Of a stretch of DNA of 64,000 nucleotides, positions 1 to 9,016 are shown one piece after another. The stretch is from the NCBI RefSeq assembly GCF_009857535.1, contig NZ_WWCS01000012.1:146608-210607 (forward strand), given 5' to 3'. Under the pieces are notes generated by a model. That model was not told the origin of the DNA, did no database searches, and was given only the letters and a program-made list of their open reading frames with translations. Within the stretch, counting starts at the first letter, position 1. Each line of letters starts with the position of its first letter. A program made the position numbers and the translations under genes. Source of the DNA: Duganella margarita. GTDB taxonomy: Bacteria > Pseudomonadota > Gammaproteobacteria > Burkholderiales > Burkholderiaceae_D.

Positions 1-225
1 TATGATCATTTCCGCACGCGCGGGCACGATATCCTGCCCGCCGATCCCAACGACGAAAACGGCTACGGTATCGCGCTGGCCTTCGACTGGCCGCTTTCGG
101 ACAACCTGTCCCTGATGAGCGAAGCGCTGCTGGTCCGCAGTGACCGTTCGGCGCGGCGCCTGATCGCCGAGCTACCCCAGCAAACCGAACGCAGCATCAC
201 GCTGTCGCTGCGCTGGCGTTTCTAA
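1..225 (+). CDS. C-terminal end of an outer-membrane beta-barrel protein (partial)
   Basis: The frame is open from the first base to a TAA at 223-225 and gives 74 residues whose start lies outside the window. The last residues alternate hydrophobic and polar and end in Arg-Trp-Arg-Phe. A terminal Phe on an amphipathic strand is the usual BAM-recognition signature of outer-membrane barrels. The family cannot be named from this fragment. A weak hairpin follows the stop. Confidence 0.6.
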   Translation, partial: YDHFRTRGHDILPADPNDENGYGIALAFDWPLSDNLSLMSEALLVRSDRSARRLIAELPQQTERSITLSLRWRF

Positions 226-235
226 GCCGGTCTCA

Positions 236-257
236 TACCTCGTTGGAGAGGTGTTTT
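236..257 (+). terminator. possible weak terminator
   Basis: ACCTC (237-241) and GAGGT (248-252) can pair around a 6-base loop and are followed by GTTTT. The stem is only 5 bp, so the call is tentative. Confidence 0.3.
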
Positions 258-309
258 CCCTATCTTTAAAGTAGTAAAGTTCCATCCAAGTTGACGCATG
301 GACATTGCT

Positions 310-346
310 AATAGGCAATGCCTATTGACTGGATTTAATCAATCCA
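310..346. promoter_or_regulatory. two inverted repeats in the chemoreceptor leader
   Basis: AATAGGCAATGCCTATT at 310-326 is a perfect 8-1-8 palindrome. It is followed directly by TGGATT-taatc-AATCCA at 330-346. Both lie within 100 bp of the chemoreceptor start and in AT-richer DNA than the genes. They look like a repressor or activator site; no family was recognised. Confidence 0.4.
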
Positions 347-410
347 TTTAACGAAATTGCCGAAATACAATATGATGCGGATATCTCGTGTGCGATCTAA
401 AGGAAATGCA

Positions 411-2078
411 ATGGAAACGAATAAGAATGAAATCAGCGTCGCCGCCCGTCTGAGCATCGGTTTTGGCATCGTGCTGGCGATGATGCTGGCGTTGTCGGCA
501 CTGAGCGTGATCAAGGTCAATGCCATCGACAACAGCCTGCAACACATCAGCGAAGTGAATAACGTCAAGCAGCGGTACGCGGTCAACCTGCGTGGCAGTG
601 TGCACGACCGCGCGATTGGACTGCGCGACGTGGCCTTGGTCAGTGATGGTGAACTGGCTGCGGTGACCGCGCAGATCGACAAACTGGATAGCGACTACCA
701 GCGCTCCGCGCAGCCGCTGGACGCCATGATCAGCGACGCCAAAGCCAAAGTCACGCCGGAAGAACGCGAGTGGCTGAACAAGATCAAGCAGAGCGAGGCC
801 CGCGCCACGCCGCTGATCAAGAAAATTGCGGAAGCCCGCCGCGCCGGCGACACCGACAATGCCCGCAAGATGATGCTGGATGAGGCCAAACCGGCCTTCA
901 CCGATTGGCTGGCCAATATCAATGGCTTCATCGACCAGGAAGAGAAACTGACCGGGGCCGAATCGGAGCTCGCGCGTAAGGGCGCGCATAACTTCCAGTC
1001 GCTGGCCCTGTTGGCTGCGGCGATTGCCATCGCCATCGGCGTGGTGGTTGCATGGCGCGTGACGCAGTACCTGCTGCGCGCGCTCGGCGCCGAACCGGCG
1101 GAAGTGAAGGCGCTGGCCAATGCGGTGGACCGTGGCGAGTTGTATCACGAAGTCGAATTGCGTGGCCAGGACAAGGACAGCATCATGGCCGTGCTGGTGA
1201 AGATGAGCCGCAACCTGCGCAGCACCGTCACCGAAGTGCACGAAGCCGCCGTTGCCGTAAGCAGCATCAGCGACCAGATCTCGGAACAGAACCAGCACCT
1301 GTCCGGCCGCACGGAAGACCAGGCCAGCTCACTGGAGGAAACCGCATCGGCGATGGAAGAACTGACCGCCACCGTCAAGCAAAACGCCGACAGCGCCCGC
1401 GACGCCAACAACCTGGCGCACAACGCGTCCGATATCGCCAGCAAGGGGGGCGAGATTGTCGATGAAGTAGTGCAGACCATGAACGCCATCGACGTCTCGT
1501 CGCGCAAGATCGAAGAGATCATCAGCGTAATTGACGGTATCGCCTTCCAGACCAATATCCTGGCATTGAACGCTGCCGTGGAAGCAGCACGCGCCGGTGA
1601 GCAGGGGCGCGGCTTTGCGGTGGTGGCGACTGAAGTGCGTAGTCTGGCGCAGCGCAGCTCCACCGCGGCGCGCGAAGTGAAAACGCTGATCGATGAATCG
1701 GTCGCCAAGATCCACGCTGGTACCGCGCTGGTGGAACACGCCGGTACCACCATGCGCGACATCGTGCACAGCGTGAAGCAGGTAAGCGACATGGTGAGCG
1801 CCATTACGCTGGCCAGCAATGAACAGAGCGTGGGCATCGAGGAAGTCAACCGCGCCATCTCGCAGATGGACCAGGTGACGCAGCAGAACGCCGCGCTGGT
1901 GGAACATGCGGCCGGGGAAGTCGAAGTGCTGCAGGAGCAGGCAGCGCAGCTGAATAACGCCGTCAGCGTGTTCAAGACCCGCCGCGAAGGCTGGAGTGCG
2001 CAGCCTTCGCGTGCCGCACATTCCGATGCCCGTGCCGAAGCCCGTGTCGGCTTGCTGTCGGCGCCACTGGGAGCGTAA
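411..2078 (+). CDS. methyl-accepting chemotaxis protein
   Basis: Membrane chemoreceptor of 555 residues that would signal to CheA/CheW. A first membrane helix lies near residues 15-38. A four-helix-bundle type periplasmic sensor follows, then a second helix near 200-222, a HAMP-like stretch and the MCP signalling domain. The highly conserved hairpin tip (IDGIAFQTNILALNAA and following) is around residues 373-420. No C-terminal CheR/CheB-tethering pentapeptide is seen. The ATG at 411 is preferred over an upstream in-frame ATG at 357 because AAAGGA lies just before it and the sequence then opens with a normal cytoplasmic N-terminus. The next gene starts 2 bases after the stop, so receptor and c-di-GMP enzyme are probably co-translated. 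The ligand is unknown. Confidence 0.93.
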   Translation: METNKNEISVAARLSIGFGIVLAMMLALSALSVIKVNAIDNSLQHISEVNNVKQRYAVNLRGSVHDRAIGLRDVALVSDGELAAVTAQIDKLDSDYQRSAQPLDAMISDAKAKVTPEEREWLNKIKQSEARATPLIKKIAEARRAGDTDNARKMMLDEAKPAFTDWLANINGFIDQEEKLTGAESELARKGAHNFQSLALLAAAIAIAIGVVVAWRVTQYLLRALGAEPAEVKALANAVDRGELYHEVELRGQDKDSIMAVLVKMSRNLRSTVTEVHEAAVAVSSISDQISEQNQHLSGRTEDQASSLEETASAMEELTATVKQNADSARDANNLAHNASDIASKGGEIVDEVVQTMNAIDVSSRKIEEIISVIDGIAFQTNILALNAAVEAARAGEQGRGFAVVATEVRSLAQRSSTAAREVKTLIDESVAKIHAGTALVEHAGTTMRDIVHSVKQVSDMVSAITLASNEQSVGIEEVNRAISQMDQVTQQNAALVEHAAGEVEVLQEQAAQLNNAVSVFKTRREGWSAQPSRAAHSDARAEARVGLLSAPLGA

Positions 2079-2080
2079 GG

Positions 2081-3871
2081 ATGCAGCAGATTCTGCTCAA
2101 AAACTCCGAGCCGGAGCGCGTCCGCGCGCTCCACCAGTTGGGTATTTTGAACACCAACACCAGCGAGTATTTCGACGCTGTCACGCGGCTGGCGATGGAG
2201 CTGTTTGGCGTTGATGGCGCGTACATCTCGCTGCTGGACAGCGACCGCCAGTGGCTCAAGTCCACCGTCGGTTTCTGCCCGCCGAACACGGAGCGCGAGC
2301 AAACCTTCTGCAACTACACCATCCAGCAGGCCAGCGTACTGGTGATCGAAGACACGCTGCTGGACGCGCGCTTTGCCGATAATCCAATGGTCACCGGCCC
2401 GCAGGCGGTGCGCTTTTACGCAGGCGCGCCGCTGATTACGGTGGACGGCTACGCCATCGGCGCGCTGTGCGTTATTGATCGGCAGCCGCGCAGCCTGAAC
2501 GCGGCCGAGAAGGACAAGCTGACGCGCCTGGCGTCTCTGGTGATGGCGCACATCACGCTGGGCCGCGCGGTTGGGCATGTTGATGCGGTCAGCGGCATCC
2601 CCAATAAATACCAGCTGTTTGAAGACCTGACCACGCAAGCGCGCCTGTATCCGCAGCAGCGCCGCGTGCTGGCGGATATCGCCATGCCGGATGCGGCCAA
2701 GTCGTTCGAAATCATCCGCGTGCTCGGTGCTGCGGTCTACGATGCGCTGGTCCGTGAAGTCGGCGCGCGGCTGATTCGGCTGTTTGAGGGCAGGGCACAG
2801 GTGTATCACCTGAACGATGCGCGCTTCGCGATTCTGTCGCGCGACGAGGATACGGATGGTTTCATCAGCTACCTGCACGGGCTTGACGACGCGCTGGAAG
2901 CACCGCTGAATGGCTTGAATATTCCGATGGCGTTGAACAGCTTCGGCGGCATCGTGGTGTTCGAGCTATGCCAGAACGCGGCCCAGGATGCGCCGCGCAA
3001 GGCCGCTGCCGCCATCAATCACGCGATGGTCAACCAGCAGCGCTGGAGTCAGTACAGCAACGCGGAAGACGAAAAGCAGCAGCGCGCGTTCCGGCTGCTG
3101 AACGATGTGCGGCACTCCATCGCGCAAGGCCATTTCGAGTTGTTCTATCAGCCCAAGCATGAACTGAACAAGGGCGCCTGCCTGTCCGCCGAGGCCCTGC
3201 TGCGCTGGAACCATGCCGAACTGGGGCCGGTGTCGCCGGCGGAATTTATCCCGCTGGTGGAAAAGACCGCGTTGATCGGCCCATTGACCCATTGGGTGAT
3301 CCGCACCGCCATTCGCCAGCTCGGCGAATGGCATGCGGCGGGCAATCAGATCAAGGTGGCGATCAACCTGTCGGCCTATAATTTTGCGGAGCCGGATATC
3401 GTCGAACGGCTGGCCGCGACCTGCCGCGAATTCAATGTCGATCCGCGCTACGTGGAGATCGAATGCACTGAAGGCATGTGGATGGAAGGGCCGGGCATCC
3501 TGAAGGCGCTGCACGGTATCCGCGATCTGGGCATGAGTCTCGCGCTGGACGATTTCGGCACGGGCTACAGCAACTTCGCGTATTTGCAGAAGGTGCCGGC
3601 CACGGTGGTAAAGGTCGACCAGTCGCTGATCCGTAATGTTGACGCAAACCCGCGCGACCAGCGCATCGTCCGTTCGCTGATCGGCTTGGCGCGTGAGCTG
3701 GATTACCAGGTGGTGGCGGAGGGCGTGGAGACCGAACAGTCACTGGGCCTGATCCGCGCCTGGGGCTGCGACATCGCGCAGGGCTATCACTTCGCCAAAC
3801 CGCTTAACGCCACGGCCTTCCTCGCCCACGCGATCCAGCACCGCGAAAGTCACGCCGCGGTCACGCTCTAA
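2081..3871 (+). CDS. GAF-degenerate GGDEF-EAL c-di-GMP phosphodiesterase
   Basis: A cytoplasmic 596-residue protein with no membrane helix. Residues about 5-160 form a GAF domain. Residues about 165-330 resemble a GGDEF fold that has lost its GGDEF motif (RDEDTDG stands near that place). The C-terminal part is an EAL domain. EAL signature residues are intact: EALLRW at 371-376, NLS, the ECTE glutamate, DDFGTG at 490-495, the Lys of KVDQ and EGVE. It should therefore hydrolyse c-di-GMP, with the GGDEF-like domain perhaps as a GTP or regulatory site. It lies 2 bases after the chemoreceptor gene, suggesting linked control of taxis and c-di-GMP. Confidence 0.9.
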   Translation: MQQILLKNSEPERVRALHQLGILNTNTSEYFDAVTRLAMELFGVDGAYISLLDSDRQWLKSTVGFCPPNTEREQTFCNYTIQQASVLVIEDTLLDARFADNPMVTGPQAVRFYAGAPLITVDGYAIGALCVIDRQPRSLNAAEKDKLTRLASLVMAHITLGRAVGHVDAVSGIPNKYQLFEDLTTQARLYPQQRRVLADIAMPDAAKSFEIIRVLGAAVYDALVREVGARLIRLFEGRAQVYHLNDARFAILSRDEDTDGFISYLHGLDDALEAPLNGLNIPMALNSFGGIVVFELCQNAAQDAPRKAAAAINHAMVNQQRWSQYSNAEDEKQQRAFRLLNDVRHSIAQGHFELFYQPKHELNKGACLSAEALLRWNHAELGPVSPAEFIPLVEKTALIGPLTHWVIRTAIRQLGEWHAAGNQIKVAINLSAYNFAEPDIVERLAATCREFNVDPRYVEIECTEGMWMEGPGILKALHGIRDLGMSLALDDFGTGYSNFAYLQKVPATVVKVDQSLIRNVDANPRDQRIVRSLIGLARELDYQVVAEGVETEQSLGLIRAWGCDIAQGYHFAKPLNATAFLAHAIQHRESHAAVTL

Positions 3872-3922
3872 GGTCTGCCGCTGCTCTGGCCTGGATTGTA
3901 AAGTTGGCATTATAATCCGGCC

Positions 3923-5296
3923 ATGAAAACCATATTGCGCCTGATTCCCCTGATTCTGCTGCTGGCCGGATGCCAGTCCACCCAGCAGCGGATTGCCGAT
4001 TGCAAGGTCGGCGACTGGACTGCCATTGGCCACAAGGACGGCTTGCTCGGCGAGCCGGCCAACTACGCCGACCGCAAGGACTTCTGTGATGATCACGCCG
4101 ACACGCCTGCCGCCGCCGATGCCGTCGCGCGCTACACGGCTGGTTGGGCGCAAGGTAACTGGGACGCCTGGCACATCCTCGGCCAGCAGGATGGCGTGCA
4201 GGGGAAGCAGCCACAGTTTGAGCAGCGCGCCAACGCTGACGAAGTCCGCAAGCACAAAACGCCGCTGAATCGTCCGGCTTACGATGACGGCTGGGCCAGC
4301 GGTAACTCTACCTATTGGCGCAATACCGGCCAGCGCGATGGCGCCAGCGGCCAGCCGGCGACGCAAAAGGAAGCCAGCCGCGCCAATGCGGCAGCCGCGC
4401 AGCTGCGGTTTGACGATGCCGCCTACGCCGATGGCTGGCGCGCCGGCAACCGCACCTTCTGGTCCGACGCCGGCTACTCGGACGCCAGGAGCGGCATCCC
4501 GGACAGCGAATTCCGCAACCGCGCTACCGCCGCCCGGCGCGCCGGCGTCGATGTGCAGGAAGAGTCGTACCGCACCGCCTGGAATGCGGAGATCGTCAAC
4601 TACTGGCGCAATCTCGGCACGCAGGATGCCACCAGTGGCAAGGAGTTCGGCACGCGCGGACGCGAGGCCAAGGCAAAGGGATTGAAGATCTACGAGCAGG
4701 AATACCGCCAGGCCTGGGAGGCCCGTCTGATCGAATACTGGCGCACAACTGGCGCAGCGGACGGTTACGGCCAGCCGTTCCTGCTGGAAGACCGTATCAA
4801 TAACGCCAGCGGAAATGGCGTGTTTGCGATTCCCGGCACGCGCGATGCCTACACCAATGCGTGGCGCCAGGAGAACGCGCGTTACTGCGTGCCGGATAAC
4901 GCTTTTGAACGGGGACGAACCAATACCGGGATGGCGGTGGAAGTTTGTGCGCCCGCACTGCAGAACCAGTTGAAGCACGCTTACGTGAGCGGCCAGGATT
5001 ACGAGGTCGCGGCGGTCAAATACCGCCAGGCGGTGGCAGATGCCAACGATCTGGCGAACCGCGCGCGTGATGCGCGCAACCGGTTAGGAAAACTGGAACG
5101 CGAGATCCGCGCCAGTCAGGAAGCGAAGGACCGTCCCGCCAACGACGACACGGCCAAGCAGGATCGCCGCCGGGAACAGGAGCGGCGCGAGTTGAACGAC
5201 TATCTGCAACGTGTGGAGCGGCAGCTGGATGACGTCCGACGTTGGGTCGAGCGTCATGACCTGCAAATGCAGCGCCTGCGTCGCGAGATCTATTAG
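3923..5296 (+). CDS. DUF2799 repeat lipoprotein
   Basis: A 457-residue lipoprotein. A short signal peptide ends in lipobox LLAGC, so Cys16 would be lipidated. The body contains about six degenerate repeats with the pattern W-x-x-GN-x-x-(Y/F)W-x-x-x-G-x-x-D-(G/A)-x-x-G, beginning with the GDW-IG-DG-G motif typical of DUF2799. Residues about 350-457 are charged, predicted helical and coiled-coil-like. DUF2799 has no assigned function. TATAAT lies only 7 bases before the ATG and no clear Shine-Dalgarno is seen. The stop overlaps the stop of the convergent TonB receptor by 4 bases. Confidence 0.85.
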   Translation: MKTILRLIPLILLLAGCQSTQQRIADCKVGDWTAIGHKDGLLGEPANYADRKDFCDDHADTPAAADAVARYTAGWAQGNWDAWHILGQQDGVQGKQPQFEQRANADEVRKHKTPLNRPAYDDGWASGNSTYWRNTGQRDGASGQPATQKEASRANAAAAQLRFDDAAYADGWRAGNRTFWSDAGYSDARSGIPDSEFRNRATAARRAGVDVQEESYRTAWNAEIVNYWRNLGTQDATSGKEFGTRGREAKAKGLKIYEQEYRQAWEARLIEYWRTTGAADGYGQPFLLEDRINNASGNGVFAIPGTRDAYTNAWRQENARYCVPDNAFERGRTNTGMAVEVCAPALQNQLKHAYVSGQDYEVAAVKYRQAVADANDLANRARDARNRLGKLEREIRASQEAKDRPANDDTAKQDRRREQERRELNDYLQRVERQLDDVRRWVERHDLQMQRLRREIY

Positions 5297-7485
5297 AAGC
5301 CGACCGTCGCCGACAACGAGAAGGTGCGCGGTGCGCCGAGGATCAGGTAGCCCGAACCCGGGTAGCCGCCGGCCGAGGCCCAGTAGCTCTTGTCGGTGAC
5401 GTTGTCCACACGTACTCGGAAGGTCACGTTGCGGTCCAGGATGTGGGTGGCGTAGCTCGCGCCCAGATCCAGGCGGGTCCACGATGGCAGTTCCTGCGTG
5501 TTGGCGCCGTCGGCGTATTGCGACGAGGTGTACAGCGTGCGCGCATTCACGCTCAGGCCATGCACGCCCGGCACATCCCAGTCGGCGCCGATGTTCAGCT
5601 GCGTGCCCGGCACGCCGATCACGTCCTTGCCCTGATTGACACCGCCAGCTGTCACGCGCTGCGTCGCATCCAGCAGCGTCAGGCCACCCAGCAGGCGCAG
5701 GCCACGCAGCGGCATGCCGTACACGGTCATTTCCAGACCCTGGTTACGCTGTTCGCCATACACGCCGAAGATATTGTTCTGAATATAGGCCGACGGCTGA
5801 TTGGTGCGGAACAGCGCCGCAGTCGCGCCCAGGGTGCCCACTTCGACCTTGACGCCGACTTCCTTCTGCTTTGAGACGTAGGGCGAGAACACTTCGCCGA
5901 CGTTGATGACACCGGCGCCGGACGCGGTCGGGCCTTGCTGCAGGCCTTCGACATAGTTCGCGTACAGCGACACGGCTTTTACCGGATGGTAAACGATGGC
6001 GGCCATCGGCGTCACTTTGCTCTGGTTGTAATGCGCGTTGCTGATGCCGGTGTTGTAGTCGTAGCCGTCGGTCTTGATGGTCTGGTCACGCGCGCCCACA
6101 GTCAGCAGCACTTTATCGTCCAGCATCGACAGCGTATCGGCCAGCGCATAGCTGCTGAAGATGGTCTTGGCGGTCAGGCCTGGGTTGCTCAACACACCGC
6201 CGGTGAAGAAAGTGGCCGGCGGCGCGCTGACGTCGATCGGCGTGTAGATGTTGGTGGCGATGCCGCCAAAGGTGCTGAACGCGTAGGCGTTCTTCGATTC
6301 CAGCCAGTAGCTCGACGCGCTGGCGCTGATGCTGTGGCCAATGCTGCCGGTGAGCAGTTTGGTGCGCACGCCGATTTCGCCGGTGCGCACGTTGTCGTGG
6401 CGGGTGTTGTCGAAGCGATAGGCGTTGGCAGTGCCGCTGGTGGCGGTGACGGTCGGTTCGGACAGGCTGTTGTTCTCGTCGCCGCTGCGCGCGCCGAAGG
6501 CCGCCCACGCCACCGAGTCGGTGCCCAGATCCCATTCGCCACGGACGGTGCCGAAGGTGTCGCGTTCATTCGAGTGGGTCCAGTTCTGCGCCCAGTTGCT
6601 GCCGCTGTCCGGCGCGGCAGGCAGTGCAATGCCGCCGGCAACGGTGACGGCCGGACGTGGCGCAGTCAGCTTGTTGTCCTGGTAGCCCAGATCGGCCGAC
6701 AGGCGGAAGCCACGGCCCTGGTAGTCCAGGCCGACCGAGGCTACGTTCAGTTCACGGTGTTCTTTGTCGACGGCGGTGTCGCCGTCGCGGCGAGCGACGT
6801 TGACGCGGATGCCGGCGCGGTCTTCCGGGCCAAAGCGGCGGCCGATATCGGCGGCAGCGTAACCCTGGCCGCCGCTTTCGACGCCGACCGTCACTTCGGT
6901 CAGCGGCGCGTTGCCGGCGCGTTTAGGCAACAGGTTGATCGAACCGCCGATGCCGCCGCCGCCCGGCGCTGCGCCGTTGAGGAAGGAGTTCGCGCCGCGG
7001 AAGACTTCCACGCGCTCCAGCAGTTCGGAGGCGACGAACTGGCGCGGCAGCACGCCGTACAAGCCGTTGTAGGCCAGGTCGTCGGAACTGACGGCGAAGC
7101 CGCGAATCACATACAGTTCTTGGAAATTGCCGAAGCCGCGCGCCACGCGCACCGATGGATCGTTCTGCAGCACGTCCGCGACGCTGCGCGCCTGCTGGTC
7201 CTGGATCAGGGCAGCGGTGTAGTTCAGCGAGTTGAACGGCGTGTTCATCATGTCGACATTGCCCAGCAGGCCGACGCGCCCGCCGCGCGCGATCTGGCCG
7301 CCGGCGAAATTCTTGGTCAGGCCGGCCGCCGATGCGTCAGCCGAAGCGCTGATCACGACCGACTGCATTTTTTCATCGCCGCCGGTGGTGGTAGCGTCGG
7401 TTTGCGTTTGCGCTTGCGCGGTCGCTGCCGCCAGCAACATGGCGGCGAGGGCGAGCGGGGACAATTTCAGATTCAGGGTTTGCAT
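5293..7485 (-). CDS. TonB-dependent siderophore receptor
   Basis: Outer-membrane ferric-siderophore receptor of 730 residues. A signal peptide ends near AQAQ at residue 26. A plug domain follows with the expected motifs (SVADVLQNDPSVR, YVIRGFAV, LLERVEVFRGANSFLNG) and a 22-strand barrel ending in TVGF. Length and plug match the FhuE/FpvA-type siderophore receptor group; no N-terminal secretin/STN signalling extension is present. Two Fur-box-like sequences lie in the divergent promoter region shared with the PepSY gene, so iron repression is likely. The siderophore cannot be predicted. Confidence 0.93.
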   Translation of the reverse strand: MQTLNLKLSPLALAAMLLAAATAQAQTQTDATTTGGDEKMQSVVISASADASAAGLTKNFAGGQIARGGRVGLLGNVDMMNTPFNSLNYTAALIQDQQARSVADVLQNDPSVRVARGFGNFQELYVIRGFAVSSDDLAYNGLYGVLPRQFVASELLERVEVFRGANSFLNGAAPGGGGIGGSINLLPKRAGNAPLTEVTVGVESGGQGYAAADIGRRFGPEDRAGIRVNVARRDGDTAVDKEHRELNVASVGLDYQGRGFRLSADLGYQDNKLTAPRPAVTVAGGIALPAAPDSGSNWAQNWTHSNERDTFGTVRGEWDLGTDSVAWAAFGARSGDENNSLSEPTVTATSGTANAYRFDNTRHDNVRTGEIGVRTKLLTGSIGHSISASASSYWLESKNAYAFSTFGGIATNIYTPIDVSAPPATFFTGGVLSNPGLTAKTIFSSYALADTLSMLDDKVLLTVGARDQTIKTDGYDYNTGISNAHYNQSKVTPMAAIVYHPVKAVSLYANYVEGLQQGPTASGAGVINVGEVFSPYVSKQKEVGVKVEVGTLGATAALFRTNQPSAYIQNNIFGVYGEQRNQGLEMTVYGMPLRGLRLLGGLTLLDATQRVTAGGVNQGKDVIGVPGTQLNIGADWDVPGVHGLSVNARTLYTSSQYADGANTQELPSWTRLDLGASYATHILDRNVTFRVRVDNVTDKSYWASAGGYPGSGYLILGAPRTFSLSATVGF

Positions 7486-7511
7486 GGCGGTTTATTGATT
7501 TACTAAGTAAA

Positions 7512-7526
7512 TGAGATCGATTCTCA
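7512..7526. promoter_or_regulatory. Fur box
   Basis: TGAGATCGATTCTCA is a perfect palindrome with TGAGA/TCTCA half-sites, close to the 7-1-7 Fur consensus. It lies 26 bp upstream of the TonB receptor start. Confidence 0.7.
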
Positions 7527-7560
7527 ATTATACCGCCGGCCCTGATTTTTCGCTGCGTAA

Positions 7561-7584
7561 TGAGAGTAATTTGCATTATCATTG
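7561..7584. promoter_or_regulatory. second candidate Fur box
   Basis: The stretch from TGAGAGTAAT to ATTATCATT contains several adjacent (A/G)ATAAT-like hexamers of the Fur type. It lies about 30 bp before the PepSY gene, so each divergent gene would have its own site. Confidence 0.5.
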
Positions 7585-7613
7585 TAGGATGGATACAGTA
7601 ACTGGATAACAAA

Positions 7614-8786
7614 ATGACACCAATCGCCGTCCGCCGCTGGGCATGGATACACAAATGGAGCAGCCTGGTCTGCACTGTGTTCATGTTGTTGCTTTGCCTT
7701 ACCGGCCTGCCGCTGATTTATCACCACGAAATCGATCACGCGCTCGGCAACGCCATCGAAGCGCCGACGATGCCGGCCAGTACCCCCAAAGCCAGCCTGG
7801 ACGACGTGATCGCCGCCGGCAAGGCGCTGTATCCGAACAAGATCGCCATGTATTTGTCGCAAGAGCCGGATGATGCCAGCATCTGGTTCCTGACCATGGG
7901 CGACAATCCCACCGACGAAAAATTCAAGTCCATCGCGGTAGACGCGCGCACCGCCAAGGTGCTGGGCGAGCCGAGTTTTGAAGGCAGTTTCCTGGGCGTG
8001 ATGTTCCACTTGCACGTTGACCTGTACGCCGGCCTGTGGGGCAAGCTGTTCCTCGGTTTCATGGGGCTGCTGCTGGTAATCGCCATCATTTCCGGCGTGG
8101 TGCTGTACGCGCCGTTCATGCGCAAGCTGGAGTTTGGCGAAGTGCGGCGTCAGCGCGGCCCGCGCGTCAAATGGCTGGACCTGCACAATATGCTGGGCAT
8201 CGTCACGCTGACCTGGGCGCTGGTAGTCGGCGCCACCGGCATGATCAATACCTGGGCCGACCTGTTGCTGAAGTACTGGCAGGTGACAGAAATGTCCGAG
8301 ATGATCGCGCCGTACAAGGGCATGCCAGCGCCGACCCGATTGGGCTCGATGCAAAAATCGCTGGAGCACGCGGTGGCGGCGGAACCGGGCATGAAGATTG
8401 GCTTCGTGGCATTCCCGGGCACGCCGTTCACCAGCCCTCACCATTACGGCATCTTTATGCGTGGCGACGAGGCGCTCACTTCGCGCCTGTACAAACCGGT
8501 GCTGATCGATGCGCAGACGACCGAAATTACCGACCGCCGCAACCTGCCGTGGTATCTCACCGGCCTGTTGATTTCGCAGCCGCTGCACTTCGGCGACTAC
8601 GGCGGCGCGTGGATGCAGTTCCTGTGGGCGGCGCTGGATGTGATCACCATCTTCGTGCTGGGTAGCGGACTGTATCTGTGGCTGAAGCGCGGCGCGCCGG
8701 CGCCGGCCCGCGCCGCCAATCCGGGTGCCCTAGCGCGCCGCGAGAAAAATGCTCCGGAACTGGCGACGGAAGGGGAGGCCCAATGA
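7614..8786 (+). CDS. PepSY-associated transmembrane protein, probable siderophore/ferric reductase
   Basis: Inner-membrane protein of 390 residues with four main hydrophobic helices: about 14-36 (following RRWAWIHKWSSL), 140-165, 195-215 and 335-358. A PepSY-type periplasmic region lies between the first two. Conserved His residues in the helices (HKW, HHE, HLH, LHN) are typical of the PepSY_TM family, whose members include haem-carrying ferric-siderophore reductases. Its placement opposite a TonB siderophore receptor and next to a Fur-like site suggests a role in reducing or processing imported ferric siderophore. Its stop overlaps the next start as ATGA. Confidence 0.85.
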   Translation: MTPIAVRRWAWIHKWSSLVCTVFMLLLCLTGLPLIYHHEIDHALGNAIEAPTMPASTPKASLDDVIAAGKALYPNKIAMYLSQEPDDASIWFLTMGDNPTDEKFKSIAVDARTAKVLGEPSFEGSFLGVMFHLHVDLYAGLWGKLFLGFMGLLLVIAIISGVVLYAPFMRKLEFGEVRRQRGPRVKWLDLHNMLGIVTLTWALVVGATGMINTWADLLLKYWQVTEMSEMIAPYKGMPAPTRLGSMQKSLEHAVAAEPGMKIGFVAFPGTPFTSPHHYGIFMRGDEALTSRLYKPVLIDAQTTEITDRRNLPWYLTGLLISQPLHFGDYGGAWMQFLWAALDVITIFVLGSGLYLWLKRGAPAPARAANPGALARREKNAPELATEGEAQ

Positions 8787-8965
8787 GCAGGCCATTCATG
8801 CGCATGTGGGGCGCGCCCGTTGCACTCGCCGCGCTCACCATCATTGGCCTGATCTCGGCGCTGGTGGGGGACGGGGTGTGGGATCACGTCTCCGCTGTAG
8901 CGTTGGGTGTACCGGTACTGTTATGCCTCTGGTTTGGTTTGCGGCGTCGCACAAAAAGCGATTGA
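8783..8965 (+). CDS. small two-helix membrane protein
   Basis: A 60-residue protein starting at the ATG that overlaps the PepSY stop (ATGA). GGGGAGG upstream serves as ribosome site. Two hydrophobic helices, about residues 11-29 and 35-52, are followed by a basic tail (RRRTK). I know no function. Translational coupling points to a subunit or assembly partner of the PepSY protein. Confidence 0.75.
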   Translation: MSRPFMRMWGAPVALAALTIIGLISALVGDGVWDHVSAVALGVPVLLCLWFGLRRRTKSD

Positions 8966-9016
8966 TTTATTGGCATCTGTTGTATCATTCCCATGCTGCC
9001 TTACAGAGGAGATCGC

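Noticed and set aside
3895..3922. sigma-70 promoter directly before the DUF2799 gene
   Set aside because: TATAAT is present, but the TTGTAA candidate for -35 is only 9 bases away and TATAAT is only 7 bases from the ATG, so neither spacing nor position fits.
5935..7506. 523-codon open frame on the plus strand
   Set aside because: Antisense to the TonB receptor.
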